From Lachnospiraceae bacterium (lineage in GTDB: Bacteria > Bacillota > Clostridia > Lachnospirales > Lachnospiraceae): a stretch of DNA of 64,000 nucleotides. Under the pieces are notes generated by a model. The model searched no databases, had not been told where the DNA came from, and was given only the letters and a program-made list of their open reading frames with translations. Both the position numbers and the translations under genes were made by a program. This document shows positions 1 through 8,455 of the stretch, piece by piece. The stretch spans positions 18,029 to 82,028 of the forward strand of contig JAUNWX010000003.1 of the NCBI GenBank assembly GCA_030540075.1, given 5' to 3'. Numbering within the stretch: position 1 is the first letter of the stretch; each line of letters opens with the position of its first letter.

Positions 1-529
1 CCAGCTTCTGAAGGCCGTGATACTTACTCCAGTCAAGCTTCCGGCGGTAGCCCATGCCGAGGCCGAAGGCGATCTGCTGCTCGAGCTTCATGAACCGTGC
101 GCGGATCGGGCAGGCCGGCAGACGGTCGAGGATGAAGAGGTCGACCCAGAGGTGGTTGAGCTTTCCCTCATAAAAGGCCATGTCCGCGTCGTCCTCTGCG
201 TGCCGGCGGGAGTTGAGATAAATCACGCGTGGTACGAAATCATAGAAGGCCTCGCCACCGCGATACTCGTCCGGCAGCACGAGCTGCATGTTCGCCGGGA
301 GTTCCGCCCTCGCCACATCGATGAAGCGCTCGAACTCTTCTCTTCGGAAGCAGAGATCGACGTCGTCGTCCCACGGGATGAAGCCCTTATGCCGTACGGC
401 ACCGAGGAGCGTGCCGGAATCGATGAGGTAGGTGATGCCATGGCGATCACAGATCGTCTTCACCGCCTTCAGGATCTCCAGATTCGCCTGATGTACCCGT
501 TCCAGATCAAATGTAAATTCTTCACTCAT
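1..529 (-). CDS. LicD-family phosphotransferase, 3' end outside the window
   Basis: The visible 176 N-terminal residues carry the LicD core: GITYLIDSGTLLGAVRHKG followed by FIPWDDDVDL, the nucleotidyltransferase-like GxLLGxxR and DDD metal signature. LicD enzymes transfer phosphocholine or related phospho-groups from a nucleotide carrier onto surface glycans. The ATG at 529 overlaps the rfbH stop in an ATGA junction, so the gene is translationally coupled to the sugar operon. It runs off the left edge, so full length and C-terminal domains cannot be judged. Family assignment is firm; the transferred group (phosphocholine or another) is inference. Confidence 0.85.
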   Translation of the reverse strand, partial: MSEEFTFDLERVHQANLEILKAVKTICDRHGITYLIDSGTLLGAVRHKGFIPWDDDVDLCFRREEFERFIDVARAELPANMQLVLPDEYRGGEAFYDFVPRVIYLNSRRHAEDDADMAFYEGKLNHLWVDLFILDRLPACPIRARFMKLEQQIAFGLGMGYRRKLDWSKYHGLQKL

Positions 530-1875
530 TGCTGAATCGCCTCCAGGATGATGCGCGCCATGTAGCGGAGCTTCTCATCCGTCATACCCGGATAGAGTCC
601 TACCCAGAAGGTGTCCCGCATGATACGGTCGGTCGTGTCGAGGCTGCCGACAACGCGGTAGCCCTCACCCGTCGCACGCATCTCGTCGAAGCACGGGTGC
701 TTGATGAGGTTGCCGGCGAAGAGCATACGGGTCTGTACGCCATGGTCCTCGATATAGCGGACCACCGTCTCACGGTCCACGCCCTCCTGACAGGTCATGA
801 GGAAACCGAACCAGCTCGGATCTGAATTTGGCTCCGGTTCCGGCAGGATCAGCTTCGCAGCTGCTCCGCCCTCGACGAGGAGCGACTTCAGCAGCTCGAA
901 GTTGTGCTTCCGGCGTGCGACGAAGCCCGGGAACTTCTCGAGCTGTGCGACGCCGACCGCCGCCTGCATATCGGTGGCCTTCAGATTATAGCCGAAGTGG
1001 CTATAGACATACTTGTGGTCATAGCCCTTCGGAAGCTCGCCATACTGTCCGTCGAAGCGGTGGTGGCAGGTATTATCGTACCCCGGTGCGCACCAGCAGT
1101 CACGGCCCCAGTCACGGATCGAGCGCATGATGCGGTGAAGCTGCGGGTTGTTCGTATAGCAGGCACCGCCCTCGCCCATCGTCATATGGTGTGGCGGGTA
1201 GAAGCTGGAGGTACCGATGTCGCCGATCGAGCCGGTCTGGCGGGTCTCGCCGTCGATCGTATAGGTCGAGCCGAGGGCATCGCAGTTATCCTCCACGAGC
1301 CAGAGCTGATGCCGGTCACAGAAATCCTTGACCGCCTTCAGATTAAACGGATTGCCGAGGGTATGCGCGATCATCACGGCCTTCGTCTTCTCCGAGTAGG
1401 CTTCCTCGAGCTTCGTCACGTCGATATCACAGGTCGGCAGCGTCACATCCACGAAGACCGGAATCGCACCGTACTGGATGATCGGGTTCACGGTCGTCGG
1501 GAAGCCGGCGGCCACGGTGATGACCTCATCTCCGCGCTTCACGCGGCGTTCGCCGAGCAGCGGGCTCGTCAGTGTACTGAAGGCCAGCAGATTCGCGCTG
1601 GAGCCGGAGTTCACGAGACTCACATAACGTACGCCGAGGTATTCACCGAACTTCTGCTCGAAGGCGTCGGTGTAGCGTCCGGCGGTCAGCCAGAACTCGA
1701 GCGCACTGTCTACGAGATTCACCATCTCCTTGTCGTCATAGACACGGCTGGCATACGGGATGCGCTCGCCCTCATGGTATGGCTGCTGCATCGGTGCGAC
1801 CTTATATTTTCTTGCATATTCTGCGACGAGATCGAGGATTTCCTGTCTCGCCTGCTGCTCTGTTTTCTCTGTCAT
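526..1875 (-). CDS. rfbH: CDP-4-keto-6-deoxy-D-glucose 3-dehydrase (E1)
   Basis: 449 residues of the DegT/RfbH family. The usual PLP-binding lysine is replaced by histidine: SSFYPPHHMTMGEGG, with His229 where aminotransferases have Lys. That marks the PMP-dependent dehydrase rather than an aminotransferase. A C-x-C-x7-C cluster (Cys260, Cys262, Cys270) matches the [2Fe-2S] ligand pattern of E1. The enzyme removes the C3 hydroxyl of CDP-4-keto-6-deoxyglucose on the way to 3,6-dideoxyhexoses. It overlaps rfbG upstream and licD downstream by ATGA junctions. The reductase partner (RfbI/E3) and the epimerase or synthase that would define the final sugar are not in the window and may lie beyond the left edge. 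Confidence 0.93.
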   Translation of the reverse strand: MTEKTEQQARQEILDLVAEYARKYKVAPMQQPYHEGERIPYASRVYDDKEMVNLVDSALEFWLTAGRYTDAFEQKFGEYLGVRYVSLVNSGSSANLLAFSTLTSPLLGERRVKRGDEVITVAAGFPTTVNPIIQYGAIPVFVDVTLPTCDIDVTKLEEAYSEKTKAVMIAHTLGNPFNLKAVKDFCDRHQLWLVEDNCDALGSTYTIDGETRQTGSIGDIGTSSFYPPHHMTMGEGGACYTNNPQLHRIMRSIRDWGRDCWCAPGYDNTCHHRFDGQYGELPKGYDHKYVYSHFGYNLKATDMQAAVGVAQLEKFPGFVARRKHNFELLKSLLVEGGAAAKLILPEPEPNSDPSWFGFLMTCQEGVDRETVVRYIEDHGVQTRMLFAGNLIKHPCFDEMRATGEGYRVVGSLDTTDRIMRDTFWVGLYPGMTDEKLRYMARIILEAIQQ

Positions 1876-3083
1876 GTTCTGCTCTTTTCTCTTTCATCTG
1901 CTAAAAATGCACGGATCTGCTGTTCGGTCAGGGCCCGCATATCGGCGCCCTCCGACCATGCATGGTACCATGCGACGGTTTCCTGCACAGCCTCCGTGAC
2001 ATGCCAGCGTGGCTGCCAGTGGAAGCTCTCCTTCAGCTTCTGGGTATCCAGCTTCAGGTACGCGGCTTCATGCGGTGCATTCGCCTCGGCATCCGTGTGC
2101 CAGGCTGCGCCCTCGCCCCAGCTCTGTACGAAGAGGTCCGCGAGTGCGCCGGTCGTGATGGCATCCACCTCATCCGGTCCGACGTTATAGCATCCGGCCA
2201 CATCCCGGGCCAATGTCTCCGTCGTGCGATCGTCATGCCCCGTTTCATTCGTCTCCGCGGAAGCGGCGGATGCCGGCGTGCCCGTATGCTGCGCTTCCTG
2301 CGCCTGGGTCATCGCGATCAGGAGGTAGACATACAGCGGCTCCAGCACATGCTGATACGGCCGCGTGCTGTACGGGTTCCGCACATGGATGGTCCGGCCG
2401 GCGATCGTATCCCGTACGCAGTCCGAGATGATCCGGTCCACGGCGAAATCACCACCGCCGATGACATTGCCCGCACGTGCCGTAGAGATCGCCGTCACCA
2501 CAGCGGATGGGTCCGCGCCCGGCTGGAAGAAGGACTTCTGGTAGCTGTGGGTCACGAGCTCGGAGCAGGACTTCGAATTGCTGTACGGATCGTAGCCGTC
2601 GAGCTTCTCGTCCTCCCGGAAGGCGTGGTTCGCAAGATCCGGATTCTCATAGACCTTGTCGGTCGTCACGTTCAGGAAAGACAGGACCTTCTCCGCATGC
2701 TGCACATTATAGCGACGGATGGCCTCGAGGATGTTCACGGTGCCCATGACGTTCGTCTCGAAGGTCTCCCGCGGATAGAGGTAGGAGGTGCGGACGATCG
2801 GCTGTGCCGCGAGATGCAGCACGACCTCCGGGCGGGCGGTCTCCATGAAGGCGGTGAGATGCGGGAAATCGCGGATGTCGCCGATCTCCGAGTGCATCTC
2901 CTCCGAAAGCTTCAGGATGTCGAAAAGCGCCGGTTCGGTCGGGGCCGCGAGGGCGTAGCCGTAGACCTCTGCGCCGAGCATCCGGAGCATAAGACAGAGC
3001 CAGCTGCCCTTGAAGCCGGTGTGCCCGGTCACGAGCACCCGCTTTCCTTTATAAAACTGCTGTAAGGATTCAAACTTAGTCAT
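1872..3083 (-). CDS. rfbG: CDP-glucose 4,6-dehydratase
   Basis: 403-residue extended short-chain dehydrogenase. The NAD-binding GHTGFKG motif is at residues 20-26, the TDK catalytic stretch at 141-143, and the Tyr-x3-Lys pair at Tyr167/Lys171 (YSNSK). The enzyme converts CDP-glucose to CDP-4-keto-6-deoxyglucose, feeding RfbH encoded just downstream through an ATGA overlap. A low-complexity Ala/Thr/Glu-rich insert near residues 265-295 is longer than I expect for the family and probably forms a surface loop. It is separated from rfbF by about 120 bp containing three consecutive hairpins. Confidence 0.93.
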   Translation of the reverse strand: MTKFESLQQFYKGKRVLVTGHTGFKGSWLCLMLRMLGAEVYGYALAAPTEPALFDILKLSEEMHSEIGDIRDFPHLTAFMETARPEVVLHLAAQPIVRTSYLYPRETFETNVMGTVNILEAIRRYNVQHAEKVLSFLNVTTDKVYENPDLANHAFREDEKLDGYDPYSNSKSCSELVTHSYQKSFFQPGADPSAVVTAISTARAGNVIGGGDFAVDRIISDCVRDTIAGRTIHVRNPYSTRPYQHVLEPLYVYLLIAMTQAQEAQHTGTPASAASAETNETGHDDRTTETLARDVAGCYNVGPDEVDAITTGALADLFVQSWGEGAAWHTDAEANAPHEAAYLKLDTQKLKESFHWQPRWHVTEAVQETVAWYHAWSEGADMRALTEQQIRAFLADEREKSRT

Positions 3084-3108
3084 AAATTTTCTTTCTATTC
3101 ACAGGGCC

Positions 3109-3202
3109 CTAAAATCGAGCCAGGGAAGCTCGATTTTAGCCCTTCGGGAGCAGAGCATAGCTCTGCTGGATATCGTTCCAGAGTTTGCTTTATGCAAACT
3201 CT
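3109..3202 (-). other. three consecutive hairpins between rfbF and rfbG
   Basis: Stem 1 pairs 3109-3120 with 3128-3139 (12 bp). Stem 2 pairs 3149-3156 with 3160-3167 (8 bp, three-base loop). Stem 3 pairs 3180-3188 with 3194-3202 (9 bp) and lies directly behind the rfbF stop codon. None has a clear U-tract on the minus strand. They therefore look like intraoperonic processing or stability structures rather than full terminators. Function is inference. Confidence 0.6.
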
Positions 3203-3203
3203 T

Positions 3204-3977
3204 TCACTCCCATAATTTCCATGGTGCTTTTCCGCTCGCCCAGAGGTCTTCGAGGAGCTTTTTCTCGCGCTGGGTGTCCATGCACTGCCAGAAGCCGGCG
3301 TGGTAGAAGCTCATGAGCTCGCCGTCGGTAGCGAGGCGGTGCATCGGTTCCTGCTCGAGGACGCAGCGGTCATCCGTGAGGTAGTTGAAAACCTCCGGCT
3401 GGAAGACCATGAAGCCGCCGTTGATGATGGCGCCGTCCTCCCGCTCCTTCTCACGGAAGGCCCGGATCTGGTTGTTTTCATCGATGTCAAGGACGCCCTT
3501 CTGCTGTGCGAGGGAAACGGTCGTGATGGTCGCGATCTTACCATGCGCATGATGGAAGTTTACGAGGGCATCGAGGTCCACGTTGGAAACGCCGTCGCCA
3601 TAGGTGAGCATGAACGGCTCATCCCCGACATAATCCTGTACGCGCTTGATGCGTCCGCCGGTCATGGTGTTGAGGCCGGTGTCGACGATGGTCACGCGCC
3701 ACGGCTCGTTCATGTTGTGATGGACCTCCATCTGGTTGTTGCTGAGGTCGAAGGTCACGTCCGAATTATGCAGGAAGTAGTTCGCAAAATACTCCTTGAT
3801 GACGTACTGCTTGTAGCCGGCCAGGATGATGAAATCATTGTAGCCGTAGCTCGAGTAGTACTTCATGATGTGCCAGAGGATCGGCATCTCGCCGATCTCG
3901 ATCATCGGCTTCGGACGGAGATGCGACTCCTCGGAAATACGGGTTCCGAAACCACCTGCTAAAATCAATACTTTCAT
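3204..3977 (-). CDS. rfbF: glucose-1-phosphate cytidylyltransferase
   Basis: 257 residues. The N-terminus is the sugar-nucleotidyltransferase signature LAGGFGTRISEES followed by RPKPMIEIG, as in RfbF. It makes CDP-glucose from CTP and glucose 1-phosphate, the first step of the CDP-dideoxyhexose branch continued by rfbG and rfbH downstream. I use the ATG at 3977 because AAAGGATGG lies 9 bases upstream; the in-frame ATG at 3986 would place the start on top of that ribosome site. Strongly conserved family, so the reaction is secure. Confidence 0.92.
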   Translation of the reverse strand: MKVLILAGGFGTRISEESHLRPKPMIEIGEMPILWHIMKYYSSYGYNDFIILAGYKQYVIKEYFANYFLHNSDVTFDLSNNQMEVHHNMNEPWRVTIVDTGLNTMTGGRIKRVQDYVGDEPFMLTYGDGVSNVDLDALVNFHHAHGKIATITTVSLAQQKGVLDIDENNQIRAFREKEREDGAIINGGFMVFQPEVFNYLTDDRCVLEQEPMHRLATDGELMSFYHAGFWQCMDTQREKKLLEDLWASGKAPWKLWE

Positions 3978-4102
3978 AGTTTCCATCCTTTTGTTTATCG
4001 TAAACAGAATCGCCTGTCCCCAGAAGTCATGGGCAGGCGGAATCCTGTATACCTTACGTCAGGCAGTGAATGCATATCCCGCAGATCATCGCGTATGCAC
4101 CG

Positions 4103-5629
4103 TCACGCACGGAACACATTCCACTGGTTTTCCTTTAATATATCCATGGCATGCCGAACCCGGTTCGGCCCATGGTGGTACTCGAAGATGAGATTCAGCT
4201 CATCATCGCTCAGGTTTTCATAATCACGCGCGGCGTCCGCCATGGAGGCGAAGTACATCTTCCGGAACGGCATCATGTCGATTTCATGCTTATCAGTATA
4301 ACAGTTCCCTGCAGTGAAGGAAAGAAGCACCACGAGGGAGAGGCCCATGCCGAGCAGCGCGCCGAGGGCATGTCTCTGTCCGGACGACGTCTGTACCTTC
4401 TGCGCGCGTCCGCGGTTCACCGGTGATGCTTCGCCGGATGTTCGTACGGCATCGCCCTGCTTCGTGTGCACAGACAGATACTGCTTTCGGAAATGTGAGA
4501 AAGCCGCGCCATAAATGAGCAGCAGGCCGAGGGTACCCGGAAGGTACTGCAGGCCGTAGCGGCTCTGCCATGCGTAGGTTTCCGTCAGGAAGATGTAACG
4601 GGACAGGAAGACGAGGACATGGCTTCCGGCACCGCTCACGAGGAGCAGCATCGGGAAGATCGTCCGGCGGTACTGTCCGGTCCGGAAGTAGAGCAGCACG
4701 GCGCTGGCATAGAGCAGGATCACGAGGGCACCGAGGAGGTACACCATCGGATACGTGAGCGTCCCGGCCGCGAGCAGATCCTCCAGCACCGAGCCGGAAA
4801 GCAGGGTGCTGGCGAAGCCGTTCAGCAGAAAATGCAGTGAGAAGCCAGGGTACTGCTGCAGGGTTTCCAGCAGGCCGATGTCCTGTGCGCCCGTATGCTC
4901 GAAGGTAGCCGCCGCGTTACTCATATAGTAGAGCATCAGCGGGACCAGCGCACAGAGGCCGTACCATGGAAGCCGGCGGCTGTCGACATTGCGATTCCGA
5001 AGGAAGGCGAGGTAGCCATACGCCACGAGGAGGGTCGCCGTGTACTGCGCGATATACGGGCCGGCCACCAGCAGGGACAGCCACGGAAGCAGACAGAGGC
5101 GGCGCTCATCGCCCGGCTTCTGTGTGCCGGTGAAGACACGCTCGAGCACGAGGTAATGATAGAAGAACAGTCCATAGCTCAGGAAATGCACGCAGCCGGT
5201 ACCGTTAATCAGCATCTCCCACTTATCGAGGCTGAAGCCGACGAGCATCACCGGAAGGATGATCAGGATACTGCTTCGCTCCCGGATCAGGTACTGCGCC
5301 ACCGAACACATCAGCAGGACGCAGCCCAGGATGCAGAACACCCGGTCAAACAGCACCGAGTAGCCGAAGAAGGTGACATTGATCCAGCGAAGCGGATAGT
5401 TGATCGGAATCCGGGTCAGGATATCCGGCACGAAAAAGGTCTTCGGATCCAGGGTATCCGGCAGGTAGCTGTTGATGATGCGGATATAGTCGGAATAGAC
5501 CACATCCACCGTCGCATGCAGCACATACCAGAGCAGAAACAGCCCTCCGATGAACGGCAGAAGGAGGAGTCCCTTCCGGCACTCCCCCACCCGCTTTCTG
5601 CTTCGATTTTTATATGAGTGCTTATTCAC
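4103..5629 (-). CDS. polytopic membrane protein of the polysaccharide operon
   Basis: 508 residues with about ten or eleven hydrophobic segments. A short basic N-terminus precedes the first segment, and an Asp-containing stretch (VDVVYSDYIRI) follows it. This layout resembles GT-C membrane glycosyltransferases or the related membrane proteins of cell-wall polysaccharide loci, where an acidic residue sits in the first external loop. I cannot name a family. It overlaps the preceding membrane-protein gene by 8 bases and shares its general organisation, so the two may be distant paralogues. Residues about 385-405 form a polar loop rich in Ser, Gly and Arg. A role in lipid-linked sugar transfer outside the membrane is inference. 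Confidence 0.6.
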   Translation of the reverse strand: MNKHSYKNRSRKRVGECRKGLLLLPFIGGLFLLWYVLHATVDVVYSDYIRIINSYLPDTLDPKTFFVPDILTRIPINYPLRWINVTFFGYSVLFDRVFCILGCVLLMCSVAQYLIRERSSILIILPVMLVGFSLDKWEMLINGTGCVHFLSYGLFFYHYLVLERVFTGTQKPGDERRLCLLPWLSLLVAGPYIAQYTATLLVAYGYLAFLRNRNVDSRRLPWYGLCALVPLMLYYMSNAAATFEHTGAQDIGLLETLQQYPGFSLHFLLNGFASTLLSGSVLEDLLAAGTLTYPMVYLLGALVILLYASAVLLYFRTGQYRRTIFPMLLLVSGAGSHVLVFLSRYIFLTETYAWQSRYGLQYLPGTLGLLLIYGAAFSHFRKQYLSVHTKQGDAVRTSGEASPVNRGRAQKVQTSSGQRHALGALLGMGLSLVVLLSFTAGNCYTDKHEIDMMPFRKMYFASMADAARDYENLSDDELNLIFEYHHGPNRVRHAMDILKENQWNVFRA

Positions 5630-7448
5630 TGAGCTCCTCCCACGCGGCCAGTCCGAAGGTCTGGGCGCTCACATCGATGTAGCCGCGGTTTCCATGCTCC
5701 ATGAGGACGATGCTGTTCTCCACCGTCGCGTCCGCCGGTAGCTCATCCGGGCTGTTGATGAAGTGGATCTCCGTACCCTGTCCGGTCTTCTCCGGATCAA
5801 ACGGCTTATAGAAGTACTCCGCATAGAAGTCGCTCATCTCGTAGTAATTATAGTAGATATACACCTGCTTCTTTCCGAGGAAGTTCTCCGCACCGACCGC
5901 GTCGATCGTGCAGTCCGCAAGCGAATTCACGCGATCCTGATCAAAGAAGAAAAAGATGTTCGGATAATGCTGTCGATCATAATGCTCCACCGGTGTCATC
6001 ACGGCCCCGTACACCATAAAGAGCAGCGAGAACGTGAGGACCATGGCCGTCCGGCATTTCTTCGTACCGAAACGCTCGCCATGTTCGCCCGATGCGCTTA
6101 CGGAATCCATCGACGTTCTCTGCGGGACGGCTGCGCGCGTGCGCACTGTCCTGCTGGCTTCCGGTTTCACACGTCCAGACTTCGCGATCTCTCCGAGCAT
6201 GAAGGAGAGGTACAGAAGTGCGGCGGTATAGCTCACATAGACCCAGCGGGTTTCCAGGCGGATCGTGATGGAGCTCGAGCCGATGCAGAGGGCGATGAAG
6301 CCGATGAAGAGGAGGTTCTCCCCGATCCGACGCGGCGTGATCCGCCCCTTCTTCCAGACGCTTCGCACATAGAGCAGAAGCATCAGCAGAAGGCTCAGCC
6401 AGCTAAGTCCGATCAGCGCCTGTACCCAGCGGGCGGAGTCCGCGAAGGACACGCCACAGAAGATCGCGTGGCCTGCATTGACCCCAAAGATGTAGGCAAC
6501 CTGCGTAAACGCGAAGCCGAGGGCCTGGGCGAGGGAGAAGGTGTCCTGCACCTTCGTGCCGGCTGTACCGACCGGGATGGCATCCCCGGCCACCACCATA
6601 CGGCTGCCGAAAAAGACAGCGAGGATCAGAAGCGGCAGGAGCAGCTCGAGCAGCCGCCCGAGGCGGTTCCCCGAAAGCATGTCAGAACCCGGTGTATCGC
6701 ATTCCGTGGTACCCGCGGATGCCGGAGGCTGCGATGTCCGCGGCACTTCCGACATCCGGGACGGCACGAAGCGCCGGCAGAGCCGCCGCTCCGTCTGATA
6801 CTGTGTGAACACCGCGAGGTAAAAGAGCGGGGCCAGCGCGATGAAGCGCTCATGCGTGAAGATTACGAGAAAGAAGCAGAAGCAGGCGCGCAGATAGGCA
6901 CGCGTGCCGCGGCCCTCCATGTAATCGAAGAGGCCCCAGAGGGTCAGAAGCGCAAGCAGCAGGGCGAGGGACTCGAGGAGCCCGAGCACCTGTGCGATCT
7001 GGTAGGCCGCGAAGTGCGACTGCAGGTAGAGCATGCCGGTCAGGAGACCGACGGCCTGTCCGGGCAGCACGCCCTGCGGTACCCGCGTGCCGCGGCTCAG
7101 ACGCCGGCTGAAGAAATAGATCACCCAGGAAATCGCCACATTTAGAAGCACGTTGAAGCGGGCATACCAGTGGACGTGCGGGCCGATCAGGAGAAACTCG
7201 AGGTAGCTCAACGCCCAGTAGAACGGGCGGAAGTTTCCCTTCGTCACCTTCGGAAAGGTGAAGGACCAGAAATCCTCACAGCCATAGAAGGACCAGAGGT
7301 AGAGGTCGTCACCATAGAGTGCCCGGATACTGAGGTGCCGGTTGATGAACAGTCCGAACAGAAGGAGCAGGACGAGTGCTGCGGCTGTATACAGCCACGC
7401 ATACCGGCTTCCCTCTTTCACTGTGTTTCTCTTCTGTGTCTGTTCCAT
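5622..7448 (-). CDS. polytopic membrane protein, GT-C-like
   Basis: 608 residues with about eleven predicted membrane spans. Directly after the first span is RALYGDDLYLW, an Asp-Asp pair in the first outer loop typical of GT-C enzymes that use polyprenyl-phosphate sugars. A hydrophilic C-terminal domain of about 110 residues follows the last span. Two long polar loops (around 220-255 and 410-450) carry Ser/Thr/Arg-rich sequence. The start ATG lies within the third copy of a 14-15-base repeat that also supplies its AGAAGG ribosome site. Exact substrate unknown. Confidence 0.6.
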   Translation of the reverse strand: MEQTQKRNTVKEGSRYAWLYTAAALVLLLLFGLFINRHLSIRALYGDDLYLWSFYGCEDFWSFTFPKVTKGNFRPFYWALSYLEFLLIGPHVHWYARFNVLLNVAISWVIYFFSRRLSRGTRVPQGVLPGQAVGLLTGMLYLQSHFAAYQIAQVLGLLESLALLLALLTLWGLFDYMEGRGTRAYLRACFCFFLVIFTHERFIALAPLFYLAVFTQYQTERRLCRRFVPSRMSEVPRTSQPPASAGTTECDTPGSDMLSGNRLGRLLELLLPLLILAVFFGSRMVVAGDAIPVGTAGTKVQDTFSLAQALGFAFTQVAYIFGVNAGHAIFCGVSFADSARWVQALIGLSWLSLLLMLLLYVRSVWKKGRITPRRIGENLLFIGFIALCIGSSSITIRLETRWVYVSYTAALLYLSFMLGEIAKSGRVKPEASRTVRTRAAVPQRTSMDSVSASGEHGERFGTKKCRTAMVLTFSLLFMVYGAVMTPVEHYDRQHYPNIFFFFDQDRVNSLADCTIDAVGAENFLGKKQVYIYYNYYEMSDFYAEYFYKPFDPEKTGQGTEIHFINSPDELPADATVENSIVLMEHGNRGYIDVSAQTFGLAAWEELSE

Positions 7449-7582
7449 ACGCCTTCTTATGAACGGATTCGTGTTCTTCGCTATCCTGCCGACGGAATGT
7501 ATGCCCTATACGCCTTCTTATGAACAGGTCGTCCCGGTCTCGCCGGCATCCTCCGCGCGGTAGGCACCATACGCCTTCTTAT
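7446..7582 (-). repeat. three direct copies of a 14-15-base sequence, period 61 bp
   Basis: ATACGCCTTCTTAT (plus-strand reading) occurs at 7447-7460, 7508-7521 and 7569-7582, spaced exactly 61 bp. The rightmost copy encodes the KKAY stretch near the GT2 C-terminus, the middle one lies at its stop codon, and the leftmost forms the ribosome site and start of the next gene. This looks like a small tandem duplication that has since diverged between the copies. Confidence 0.7.
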
Positions 7583-8357
7583 AGAAGTGCATCAGCACAT
7601 CCGTCACCGGCGCCGAGTGCAGCTTTCGGAACACTTCCCGTTCCTCTTTCTCCCGATTATGATTTTCGATATTTCGCATCGTCTCCGCTCCGGCATGCAC
7701 ACGGTAAGCCATGAGCGGCTTCTCGATGCAGATGAAGCGCCCAGGTTCACGCGCGAGACGGATCAGGGTGTCCCAGTCGATGACGAACTTATAGTCATTC
7801 CGGAACAGCGGTGCCGGACAGTACTTCGTGTGGTAGGTACAGCTCGGGCAGCCGATGCCGTTTCCATAGCGGAGGGCCGAGAGCTTCACGCTCGTACGGT
7901 CCGCGTGGGCATGGTCCTTCAGCCGAAGCCGCAGGATGCGCTTCACCTTCTCCGAGCTTCCGTCGATTGTGTTGCCCTCGCCATCGATCGTGTCGTAGCG
8001 GCAGCAGAATACCGACATATCCGGGAAGTGCTGGAAGGCATGCAGCAGCGCCTTCGTGTAGTCTGGAAAATACAGATCGTCCTGGTGGGCGATCGTCACG
8101 AGCTCCGAGCGCTCCGCGCTCATCTCATAGGCGAAGTTCCAGTCCTGCTGCAGCCCGTGTGCACCATTCCGCACATAGACCGGGTAGCCGAACTGCGCGC
8201 TCAGCTTCGTGATATAGCGATTCGGGGTCGAGGTACAGATGATCACCCGGCTCTCCACGCTCTGCATCTTCAGTGAATGCAGAAGAAGCGGAAGGTAAGG
8301 TGACTCTCCGTAGGCTGCGACCGCGAAACAGTGTTTATAATGCTTTCGTGTATTCAT
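7518..8357 (-). CDS. GT2-family glycosyltransferase
   Basis: 279 residues. It opens with FAVAAYGESPYLPLLLHSL, the first beta-strand and helix of the GT-A fold. An acidic HQDDLYFPDY stretch follows as the DxD-like nucleotide-sugar and metal site, and VIDWDTLIRL resembles the acceptor-side acidic motif. It is cytoplasmic with no membrane span, and sits between the 1232-residue multidomain protein and the membrane proteins of the operon. The donor sugar cannot be read from sequence. The last residues run into a repeated segment shared with the next gene's start, so the C-terminus may have been extended by duplication. Confidence 0.8.
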   Translation of the reverse strand: MNTRKHYKHCFAVAAYGESPYLPLLLHSLKMQSVESRVIICTSTPNRYITKLSAQFGYPVYVRNGAHGLQQDWNFAYEMSAERSELVTIAHQDDLYFPDYTKALLHAFQHFPDMSVFCCRYDTIDGEGNTIDGSSEKVKRILRLRLKDHAHADRTSVKLSALRYGNGIGCPSCTYHTKYCPAPLFRNDYKFVIDWDTLIRLAREPGRFICIEKPLMAYRVHAGAETMRNIENHNREKEEREVFRKLHSAPVTDVLMHFYKKAYGAYRAEDAGETGTTCS

Positions 8358-8455
8358 GTTTCTTTATCAACTGCAGAATACGTCTTCCGAAGCATCCTGC
8401 ATCTCATATGTCCGGTGCAGCTGTCGTCAACCGCTGCACCGGACTTCAAACGCTG

